The notes under the pieces were generated by a model. That model worked only from the letters and a program-made list of their open reading frames with translations, was not told the DNA's origin and did no database searches. A DNA stretch of 64,000 bases from assembly GCA_945861785.1 (NCBI GenBank), contig CAMAWD010000021.1, positions 1-64,000 of the forward strand, read 5' to 3'. Source of the DNA: Rhodoferax sp. OV413. GTDB taxonomy: Bacteria; Pseudomonadota; Gammaproteobacteria; Burkholderiales; Burkholderiaceae_C. This document shows positions 27,903-34,971 of the stretch, in pieces (position 1 is the first letter of the stretch; every line of letters begins with the position of its first letter). The position numbers and the translations under genes were made by a program.

Positions 27903-28336
27903 TCAGTTGCTTTCGAACCAGGCCTGCAGCGGCAAACCACCCGTTCCAAGCACTGCCGGGCGGCAGACGGGGTAGCGCTTGCAAAAGGCGTCCAACCCCC
28001 GCACGTTGCCCTGGTTCGCGCCGCTCTTGACTTCGAATGCGAACAACTCGCCTTGGCGACGCAGCACGTAGTCGACTTCATTGGGGCCGTCGCGCCAGTA
28101 GTGGACCAAGGGCTGCGTGCTGCTGTGTTCCAGGTGGCGCGCAAGCAACTCGGCACCCACAGCACTCTCTGAACTGGTCCAGCGTAAAGCCGAAAGCCTC
28201 GCGCATTTCGCCAAATCGCCAGTGGCCCAGCCGCGTCATCTCGAAACGCCCGGCCATGCTCTCGGTGAGTCCCTGTGAGATCAGCAAGGGCGCGGAGCCG
28301 AGGACAACCACCCGCACGTCGCGCTCCGCTTTCGAT
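27903..28336 (-). pseudogene. DUF4143 ATP-binding protein, second degenerate copy
   Basis: Two pieces of the same family as the one near 17 kb. The upstream piece (about 28336-28170) encodes VRVVVLGSAPLLISQGLTESMAGRFEMTRLGHWRFGEMREAFGFTLDQF. The downstream piece, in another frame (about 28190-27903), encodes SAVGAELLARHLEHSSTQPLVHYWRDGPNEVDYVLRRQGELFAFEVKSGANQ and a C-terminus. Walker A, Walker B and some 170 central residues are missing. The left edge ends in AT-rich sequence at 28337-28380. No gene is visible in 28337-28530. Confidence 0.72.
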
Positions 28337-28530
28337 ATTCATTTTTTACTCAATTGATTGACCAATTTCACTCAACCGAATGAGTTATTCAAAAACTGCC
28401 AATCTGCCCCTGCCCCCTGCCCCCTGCGCCATGCACAGCGGCACAAACGCTACGCCATGCGGGTCGATCAGTTCGCCACAGACGACAAAACCCGGCCGCC
28501 GACAAACCGCCACGGTGAACAGCCAGCGTG

Positions 28531-29298
28531 TCACCCCCTGGAGTGTGTCACCCCACCATCGACCACCAGCGTAGCGCCCACCACATAGTCACCGGCGCGC
28601 GACGCGAGGTAGATGGCCGCTCCGGCCATGTCTTCGACCGTGCCGACGCGGCCAGCCGGAATGCGGGCGGACACCACGTCGGCGTGGTCCCGCGCGTCGC
28701 GGTTCATGTCGGACGCGAAGGCCCCTGGCGCAATCGCCGAGACGGCGATGTTGTCCTTGGCCAGTCGCAGCGCCATGCGCCGCGTCAAGTGGATCAGGCC
28801 GGACTTGCTCGCCGCGTAGGAGTAGGTCTCCTGGGGGTTGACCGACACGCCATCGATCGAGGCGATGTTGATGACTTTGGCGACGCGGCCCTTGCCAGCC
28901 TGGCACAGCTGCGGATGCAGCGCCTGGGTCAGGAAGAATGGCGCCTTCAGGTTGAGGTCGACCACCTTGTCCCAGCCGCTTTCGGGAAAGTCGGAAAAAG
29001 GCGCGCCCCAGGCTGCACCTGCGTTGTTCACCAGGATGTCGAGTTGCCCTTCCCGCGCTGCGAAGGCTGCCGCCAGGGCTTTTGCGCCGTCGACGGTTGA
29101 CACATCCGCCGGAAGGGAGATGCAGGTTCCCAGCGCGGCCAGTTCGGCGGCGGTCTGGTCGCACGCTGCTGCCTTTCGCGACGAAATGTAGACGCGGGCC
29201 CCGTGCGCGAGAAAACCCTCGGCAATCATGCGGCCAATGCCGCGCGAGCCACCGGTGATGAGGGCGGTGCGGCCTTCAAGAGAGAAGATGTGTTTCAT
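28531..29298 (-). CDS. SDR-family oxidoreductase, gluconate 5-dehydrogenase-like
   Basis: A classical SDR of 255 aa: ITGGSRGIGRMIAEGF (residues 13-28), NNAG in ILVNNAGAAWGAPF, Ser in NIASIDGV and Tyr-x3-Lys in TYSYAASKSGLIHL. The GAFASDMNRDARDHADVVSARIPAGRVGTVEDMAG stretch occurs in gluconate 5-dehydrogenase-like and 3-oxoacyl-ACP reductase-like SDRs. The substrate is unassigned. I chose the ATG giving MKHIFSLEG, with AAGGAGCAC upstream. It diverges from the metallo-hydrolase gene; the 289-bp gap (29299-29587) holds both promoters but no gene. Confidence 0.87.
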   Translation of the reverse strand: MKHIFSLEGRTALITGGSRGIGRMIAEGFLAHGARVYISSRKAAACDQTAAELAALGTCISLPADVSTVDGAKALAAAFAAREGQLDILVNNAGAAWGAPFSDFPESGWDKVVDLNLKAPFFLTQALHPQLCQAGKGRVAKVINIASIDGVSVNPQETYSYAASKSGLIHLTRRMALRLAKDNIAVSAIAPGAFASDMNRDARDHADVVSARIPAGRVGTVEDMAGAAIYLASRAGDYVVGATLVVDGGVTHSRG

Positions 29299-29587
29299 GG
29301 TGTGCTCCTTGCGGTGGGTTGCATGCTTGTGGCTCGCCTGCCTGCGTGGGCGAGGACTCGGTTCATGGCGTGTGTACGGCTGTTGATGGAAAGAGATGGT
29401 GGCAAGGGTACTGGCAAACCGCGGGGCCGGCCGTCGCCAACGCGCGAACCGGCTGTGTGTCAAAAAGTTCCGTCATTTTCGACCAGATTTGTCTGTGCTT
29501 TCCCTAGTGCCCGTGCGCCGCGTCACCCACTACGATGCAGCATTTTTGCCACGCCACAAACCCTTTTGCCATACGGAGGAACTCCCG

Positions 29588-31069
29588 ATGCGCCCGATTG
29601 CCCGAATGTCTTTGGTCCGCGTCGCCCTGGCGGCGGCGGCCGTAGCCGCGCTGGCATCCTGCGCCAGCGTACCCACCGAGAGCGCCAGCACGGTGCTCCA
29701 GCGCGCCGACGTGGCGATGGGAGGAACGGCGTTGCGCAGCATCTCCTATGCCGGCACCGGCAGCGGCGCCACTTTCGGCCAGGCCTTCGAGCCCGGCATG
29801 GCGTGGCCGAAGATCACCTATTCGGGCTTCTCGCGGGTTGCCGACTACGAGAACGGCGCGTTTCGCGAAGACGCAGCCAGGAGCCGTGCCGAACCCACCG
29901 GCGGTGGTGCGGTGCCCCTGATGGGCACAGGCGAACAACGCACCACCGGCATGCTGCGTGGCAACTGGGCCTGGAACATGGCCGGCCCGGCGCCGATCCC
30001 CGCACCGGTGGCGTTGGACGGGCGCACCCACGACCTGTGGACCACGCCGCACGGCGTGATCAAGGCAGCGCGTGCCAACAACCCGAGCATCACCCTGCGC
30101 ACGCAGGGTGGGCGCACTTTGAGCGCAGTGTCGTTCGCAGTGCCGGGCCGGTTCCGCGCCACGGCGCTGATCAACGCGGACGGCATCGTAGAACAAATCG
30201 AATCGGTGCAGCCCCATCCGGTGTCGGGAGACACAGCTTCGGTGACCAGCTTTTCAGACTACCGCGACGTGGCCGGTGTGAAATTCCCGATGCGCATCCG
30301 CCAGAACATGGGGGGATACCCCGTGCTGGACCTGGCTGTCAACGAGGTCAAACCCAATTCCGCCACCAGCTTCGAGGTGCCGGCACTGGTGGCTGCGGCC
30401 GCCGAACGGGTCGTGTCCGAGCCGGCCGCTGCGGGCGTGTGGTTTCTTGCCGGTGGTTCGCACAACAGCGTGGCGATCGAACTGGCAGACCACATGATGC
30501 TGGTCGAGACACCCTTGTACGACGGTCGGTCGGCAGCGGTACTGGCAGAGGCCAAAAAGCTTGGCCAGGGCAAACCCGTGCGTTACGTGGTGAACTCGCA
30601 CCACCACTTTGACCATTCCGGCGGCCTGCGCGCTGCCGTCGCTGAAGGCGCCACCCTGGTTACCAGCGAAATGGCGCGGGCGTATTTCGAGCAGACACTC
30701 GCCAACCCCAACCGGATCAACCCCGATGCCATGGAGAAGTCCGGCAAGAAAGCCAATGTGACTGGTGTTTCCGGCAAGCGCAGCTTCACCGACGGCAGCC
30801 GTGTGGTGGATGTCTATTACATCGAGGGCAGTGTGCACGCCCAGGGGTTCATGATGGTGCACCTGCCGCGCGAGAAGATCCTGGTCCAGGCTGACGCCTA
30901 CACACCGGGCGCAGCCAACTCGCCGCCCCCGGCGGTCCCCAACGCGCTGCAGGTGAACCTGGTGCAGAACATCGAGCGCCTGGGGCTGCAGGTCGACCGC
31001 ATCCTGCCATTACACGGACGCATGGTTCCGATGTCCGAGTTGCTTGCCATGGTGGGCCGCAAGGGCTGA
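29588..31069 (+). CDS. Metallo-beta-lactamase-fold lipoprotein with N-terminal extension
   Basis: A 493-aa hydrolase. Residues 1-24 form a lipoprotein signal ending in ALASC. Residues 25 to about 270 form a beta-rich domain without recognisable motif, resembling lipoprotein-sorting (LolA-type) folds in pattern. Residues ~280-493 are an MBL domain: metal motif HHHFDH (His338, His340, Asp342, His343), a later His in GSVHAQGFMMVHL, and DAYTPG and LPLHGRMVPM near the end. The usual catalytic chemistry is hydrolysis through one or two zinc ions. The ribosome-binding site ACGGAGGAA is strong. The substrate is unknown. Confidence 0.82.
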   Translation: MRPIARMSLVRVALAAAAVAALASCASVPTESASTVLQRADVAMGGTALRSISYAGTGSGATFGQAFEPGMAWPKITYSGFSRVADYENGAFREDAARSRAEPTGGGAVPLMGTGEQRTTGMLRGNWAWNMAGPAPIPAPVALDGRTHDLWTTPHGVIKAARANNPSITLRTQGGRTLSAVSFAVPGRFRATALINADGIVEQIESVQPHPVSGDTASVTSFSDYRDVAGVKFPMRIRQNMGGYPVLDLAVNEVKPNSATSFEVPALVAAAAERVVSEPAAAGVWFLAGGSHNSVAIELADHMMLVETPLYDGRSAAVLAEAKKLGQGKPVRYVVNSHHHFDHSGGLRAAVAEGATLVTSEMARAYFEQTLANPNRINPDAMEKSGKKANVTGVSGKRSFTDGSRVVDVYYIEGSVHAQGFMMVHLPREKILVQADAYTPGAANSPPPAVPNALQVNLVQNIERLGLQVDRILPLHGRMVPMSELLAMVGRKG

Positions 31070-31165
31070 GCCTCTGCAGGCATCCCGACAGGATTCCAGC
31101 CACTTCAGACCGTGGGATGCCCATCGGGTCGTGCCCGGTGACCATGTTGTGGTTTACATTCAATC

Positions 31166-32620
31166 ATGGACACGCCGGCCACCGCCCACGTCGAACACTT
31201 CCGCCAGGTGCTGCTGTGGCCCCTGCGCCTGATGCCACAGCCAAACTCCGGGGCGGGTCACCGCCAGCCCTGGCAGGTGCTGACGGATTTGGGCGACGCC
31301 TCCCCCTGGCGGGCGGTGGTGGACGAATACACCGGCGCCGCAGAACAGTTTCACGAACGGCACTACAACGAATTCGTGACCTTCCTGCCCTATGTGCAGC
31401 GTTTCCTGTACGGCGAGGGCCGTGACGCGCGCAGCTCCGGGCATTCTGGGGTGGACTCGCCGATGCAGGTGTTCCGGCGCCATGACATCCGCCAGGGACG
31501 CATGACCCTGCGACGTGGCGATGCACCAATCGTGCTCGACGTGGTGCACATCGACCTGTATTTCTTTCTCGATGTCGACCTGGTCCTTCTCAATGTCGAG
31601 GTGAGCGCCGACAACCTCAGCCTGGCGCAGGCGCAGGAACTCATGTACCGGTTCGGGCGTGGTTACCCGGCGGGCTGGCAGGCCGACGGCCAGGCGCTGC
31701 ATTGCCTGGCCAACGCCGAGTGGCTGGATGCACAAGGCCACACACTGGCACAGTCGGATGCACAACAGCGCGAGGTATTTCTGGCCCACGTAGCCCACCA
31801 CCGGGCGCCACGTATTGCCGCGCACTGGGCGTTTCTGCTGCAGCCACTGGTAGGCGACTTCTCTGGCCAGGTGGGCGACCTGCGGTACCGGCAGATCGAG
31901 TACTACCGCATGCCGCTGATGGCCTACCTGGCGTTGGACAATCCCCGCCTGCTGACGCGCAACGACTTCATCCGCCTGGGCCTGGTCACCGGAGCCGGTG
32001 CGCCCGGCACCGCCAAAGACAGCGCGCTGCCGTACGCGCAGGATCACCTGACCGATTTCGAATCCCGCTACTGCTACGACCGTTTCTGGACCGACGGCGG
32101 CGCAGCGCCGAACACCCGGTACCTGTGCTCAGGGCATTCGATGGTGGTCGTCGGTGACGCCAATTCGGAGTTCTTCACCTGCCGCGACCGCGGCGTGTTG
32201 TCGCAGTTCCGGCACCAGCATTTCCTGCTGTTCCTGATCGCGCATTTCCAAAAGGCATCCCTGCTGATGTTCTCCGACAAACTGGTGGAGGCGCTGAAGG
32301 GACTGCGGGTGGACGACATCGGCAGCGTGCGGCGCTTCAAGCGCTCCATCCGCGCGAGTTTTGCCGGCTTCCTGGGGTTCACCCACCGCTACTGGTTCCA
32401 CGAGGTCGCCGAACAGGCCCAGGCACGCGCCCTGTTCAACATGAGTGCGCGGCACCTTGGCCTGGACCCTTTGTACACCGATGTCAAGGAGCGCATCGCC
32501 GACATGAACAGCTACCTGGAAGCCGACAGCCTGCGCCGACAGGCCAATACCGTGATCCGGCTGACGGTGTGGCAGAAGTTCAGGTCACTCGGCCTCGTCT
32601 GGCGCAAGGACCACGACTAG
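31166..32620 (+). CDS. CorA-like protein without membrane helices, function unknown
   Basis: A 484-aa protein. Its C-terminal third (FLGFTHRYWFHEVAEQAQARALFNMSARHLGLDPLYTDVKERIADMNSYLEADSLRRQANTVIRLTVW) resembles the long helices before the pore in CorA-type transporters. It stops at WQKFRSLGLVWRKDHD, where a CorA protein would enter its membrane segments, and no hydrophobic helices are seen. The N-terminal part has a VVHIDLYFFLDVDLVLLNVEV stretch. It may be a soluble family in its own right, since the frame is intact. The TehA-like gene follows after 15 bp. Confidence 0.65.
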   Translation: MDTPATAHVEHFRQVLLWPLRLMPQPNSGAGHRQPWQVLTDLGDASPWRAVVDEYTGAAEQFHERHYNEFVTFLPYVQRFLYGEGRDARSSGHSGVDSPMQVFRRHDIRQGRMTLRRGDAPIVLDVVHIDLYFFLDVDLVLLNVEVSADNLSLAQAQELMYRFGRGYPAGWQADGQALHCLANAEWLDAQGHTLAQSDAQQREVFLAHVAHHRAPRIAAHWAFLLQPLVGDFSGQVGDLRYRQIEYYRMPLMAYLALDNPRLLTRNDFIRLGLVTGAGAPGTAKDSALPYAQDHLTDFESRYCYDRFWTDGGAAPNTRYLCSGHSMVVVGDANSEFFTCRDRGVLSQFRHQHFLLFLIAHFQKASLLMFSDKLVEALKGLRVDDIGSVRRFKRSIRASFAGFLGFTHRYWFHEVAEQAQARALFNMSARHLGLDPLYTDVKERIADMNSYLEADSLRRQANTVIRLTVWQKFRSLGLVWRKDHD

Positions 32621-32635
32621 GCCCTCACCCACACC

Positions 32636-33616
32636 ATGCACAACACGCCCTGGCTGTCACGATTTCCGGTCGGGCTTTTTGCCACCAGCGTGGGGCTGCT
32701 GGCGCTCGCGGGGGCCTGGCGGCGGGCCCAGGGGTTCGGCTGGGAACATGCGGCAGTGGCAGGCGATTTGCTGGCGTGGTGCGGCGCAGGGGTGTTCGCA
32801 CTCCTGCTGGTGCTCTACCTGCTCAAATGCCTGCGACACCCGGCCAGCGTCAAGGCCGAATTTCTTCACCCCTTGCCAGGCGCACAAATGGCGCTGATCC
32901 CGTTGACGGGATTGCTGCTTGCGGTCTTCTACGGAGGTCCTGGGCATGCGGGCTGGCTGGCTGGCGCGCTGGTGGCCCTGGCATTCCAGGGCCTGGTCGC
33001 GATCCGCATCGTGGCGATCCTGAGTGTGGGCGGCCTGCCCTCAGCGGCGATCACCCCGACGCTCTACATTCCGCCTGTGGCAGGCGGTCTTGTCGGCGCA
33101 ATGGCCATGTCCACCCTGGGTTATCCGGGTTGGGCCGCGCTGCTGTTCGGCATGGGCCTGGTCAGTTGGGCGTTGCTGGAAGTGCGTGTGCTCAACCGCC
33201 TGTTCGAAGGCGCCATGCCAGAAGCGCTGCGCCCGACCATCGGCATGGAACTGGCCCCTCCTGCCGTCGCGACACTGGCAGCCGCGACCATCTGGCCGCT
33301 CCTGCCTGGCGATGTGCTGATCGTCGGCCTGGGGATTGCAGCAGGGCCGGTGGTGGCGGTGCTGGCGCGTTACCGGTGGTGGAGCACGGTGCCGTTCGCG
33401 ATCGGATTCTGGTCGTTCTCGTTTCCGCTCGCGGCATTTGCGGGCGCGGTGATCGAAGTTGTGCGCCGCGGCGGCTGGCCGCCGATGGTGGGTGCCATGG
33501 CATTGGCAATTGCGTCGGGAGTGATTGCGTTTCTGGCGCTTCGCACCCTGTTGCTGCTGGTCCGTGGACGCCTGATTCCGCCCTCACCGCCCGGGCCCTC
33601 TGCTCGGGCGTCATGA
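32636..33616 (+). CDS. TehA/SLAC1-family membrane transporter
   Basis: A polytopic inner-membrane protein of 326 aa with about ten hydrophobic helices and few loop motifs, matching the tellurite-resistance/dicarboxylate transporter (TDT), SLAC1-like channel family. Typical segments are RFPVGLFATSVGLLALAGAW at the N-terminus, RHPASVKAEFLHPLPG after the second helix, and the IGMELAPPAVATLAA region. Members transport anions; tellurite resistance is not implied. It follows the CorA-like gene closely and could be cotranscribed. The 3' end is followed by the decayed region. Confidence 0.85.
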   Translation: MHNTPWLSRFPVGLFATSVGLLALAGAWRRAQGFGWEHAAVAGDLLAWCGAGVFALLLVLYLLKCLRHPASVKAEFLHPLPGAQMALIPLTGLLLAVFYGGPGHAGWLAGALVALAFQGLVAIRIVAILSVGGLPSAAITPTLYIPPVAGGLVGAMAMSTLGYPGWAALLFGMGLVSWALLEVRVLNRLFEGAMPEALRPTIGMELAPPAVATLAAATIWPLLPGDVLIVGLGIAAGPVVAVLARYRWWSTVPFAIGFWSFSFPLAAFAGAVIEVVRRGGWPPMVGAMALAIASGVIAFLALRTLLLLVRGRLIPPSPPGPSARAS

Positions 33617-33801
33617 AGGTAGCAAAGCTCGCTTCATCGACCCCAAAGCCTGAAAAGCCCCATGCCAAAACCTGAAAAGCCGTTGGACATCCTGGCGTCC
33701 GTCGATGGGCAACAGCGCGACTGCGCACATTGGCTGTACCAGTCCCACCCAGTCTCTTTACAGGTGGACGCAAACAAAGTGGCCTGCGTCAACCATGGGC
33801 C

Positions 33802-34029
33802 ACCGACGTACCAGTAAGCTTTGTTGGCTTTTCTCACGGCGCTGCCATGGTGCCAATCGCCGAGCGTGCGGCAAAGGCTTTCGCCAAGCTGATCATGACG
33901 TACCCCAGTTGCGATACCGAAGGTTTTGGGCCGTGGAAGGCGAATATTCCAGTGCTGCATCTGGTTGGCAGCAAAGAACATCGTTCCAACAATCACAGTT
34001 ATTGCAACTCAGTCGCACTGCGAACGCAA
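33802..34029 (+). pseudogene. Alpha/beta-hydrolase fragment
   Basis: A short segment reading TDVPVSFVGFSHGAAMVPIAERAAKAFAKLIMTYPSC...GPWKANIPVLHLVGSKEH. It contains the nucleophile elbow GFSHGA (G-x-S-x-G) and the later strand before the acid residue (PVLHLVGSKEH). Neither the N-terminal beta-sheet nor the C-terminal catalytic His remains. The sequence to the left (33617-33801) is not a clear gene; it holds a near-duplicate motif, ccaaagcctgaaaagcc/ccaaaacctgaaaagcc. Confidence 0.55.
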
Positions 34030-34077
34030 GACAGAACTAACTTCCAATCGGTTGAACTGAATGACCAACTGTCCCCC

Positions 34078-34146
34078 GCCGATTGAAATTTGCCCCACTG
34101 CCGATCCAATATTGACCCGGGACGGATGGCTACCGATTGAATCGGC
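34078..34146. mobile_element. IS21-like terminal repeat array, remnant
   Basis: Two 19-bp units, gccgattgaaatttgcccc (34078-34096) and gccgatccaatattgaccc (34100-34118), and a partial third, accgattgaatcggc (34132-34146), follow one another at about 22- and 32-bp spacing. IS21-family ends characteristically carry multiple repeats of this kind. No istA or istB is left, so this would be one end of a lost insertion. I rely on recollection of such ends and not on a database match. Confidence 0.35.
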
Positions 34147-34214
34147 ACCTGTGGGTAAGTGTACCCAATCCCCGGTTTTGACTTCCTCCCCCGGCTCTGG
34201 TCGCCGACGCAAGC

Positions 34215-34421
34215 TCGCAATAGGTAGTCGACACGGCCACGGCCCCGCTTGAAGGGTTTGCCATCGAGTATCTCGACGCGCACAGCACTCTGCTCGCGCT
34301 GAATCTCACCATGCGTCGCCCGCTCGACCTCTGCCACGCGCTCCGCCCAGCGCGCGTTGTGCAGCGCAGGGTCAATGAGCTTGGCTCAGGTGTCAGCTTC
34401 GTTGAACCCTGTGGTTGCCAT
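34215..34421 (-). pseudogene. Type I restriction HsdR, N-terminal fragment with internal stop
   Basis: From an ATG at 34421 the frame reads MATTGFNEADT, then a TGA at 34386-34388, then AKLIDPALHNARWAERVAEVERATHGEIQREQSAVRVEILDGKPFKRGRGRVDYLLR. The pattern NEADTRAKLIDPAL...REE...VEI.DGKP.KR.KGRVDYLLR is the usual start of type I restriction R subunits. A single change (CGA to TGA) at the Arg position explains the stop. Everything after the first ~70 residues, including the nuclease and helicase domains, is absent. HsdS and HsdM are not seen nearby. Confidence 0.65.
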
Positions 34422-34427
34422 GGCGAT

Positions 34428-34688
34428 GTATTTTTGGCGGGGAAACCCGCGCAGGCAGTCCAGTCCTGCTTCAAGTATCGCAGCGATATCCTGTCGCTCG
34501 CCCAGCAACCGAACCACGTCGACAAACTCCATTCGCTCAAAATAGAACCACCGAACCGGAAAATCTTTCACGGGCCAGGACCGGAGCCCGTCCACCTCCG
34601 CCAGCTGACCGAGGCGCGGAGAGCCAATGCCGGGTGTGCGCTCGATGGTCTTGATGGCTTCACGGGCCGCGACCGAGAGCCACGTCAC
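34428..34688 (-). pseudogene. ParE/RelE-family toxin missing its N-terminus
   Basis: The visible part is REAIKTIERTPGIGSPRLGQLAEVDGLRSWPVKDFPVRWFYFERMEFVDVVRLLGERQDIAAIL, which is the central and C-terminal ParE fold. The first ~35-40 residues (the two helices) are absent; the frame opens inside the end of parD with MTWLSVAA. There is no stop at the normal end, and the frame runs into the HsdR fragment. It should not make a functional toxin. Confidence 0.6.
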
Positions 34689-34911
34689 GCAATTTCGCCC
34701 AGTCGGATTCCGACATCACGCGGGGTTGGCCGGACGCCAACCCCACCTCGATCAGTTCACGCAACCTCGATGCCGCCTGCGTTTCGCGGTCGCGACGAAC
34801 CAGATCCCGAAGGTACTCCCCCGCGTCCGCAAAATCGCCTCGAAGCACCCTCTCATCCACGAAAGTGCGCAAAGGATCCGGCATCACCACAGTGAGCGTA
34901 TTCTTGTCCAT
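34660..34911 (-). CDS. parD: ParD-family antitoxin, apparently orphaned
   Basis: An 83-aa ribbon-helix-helix antitoxin: MDKNTLTVVMPDPLRTFVDERVLRGDFADAGEYLRDLVRRDRE then a helical toxin-binding tail. Length and composition are normal for ParD, so the gene looks intact. Its partner, directly downstream and overlapping by 29 bp, is a truncated parE. A free antitoxin could still repress its own promoter or neutralise related toxins elsewhere in the genome. It lies 60 bp upstream of the icmF 3' end on the same strand. Confidence 0.85.
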   Translation of the reverse strand: MDKNTLTVVMPDPLRTFVDERVLRGDFADAGEYLRDLVRRDRETQAASRLRELIEVGLASGQPRVMSESDWAKLRDVALGRGP

Positions 34912-34971
34912 GGCCGCATCATCAATGCCTGTCAGAAAGATGTCAACGTGAGGTTTGCATCGCCCCACAGC

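Noticed and set aside
31166-32620. Calling this a magnesium transporter (CorA)
   Set aside because: It has no membrane helices, and the pore signature GMN is absent.
33663-33818. A 51-codon ORF starting MPKPEKPLDIL
   Set aside because: Its end overlaps the alpha/beta-hydrolase fragment in another frame. No family is recognised and it is probably part of the decayed region.
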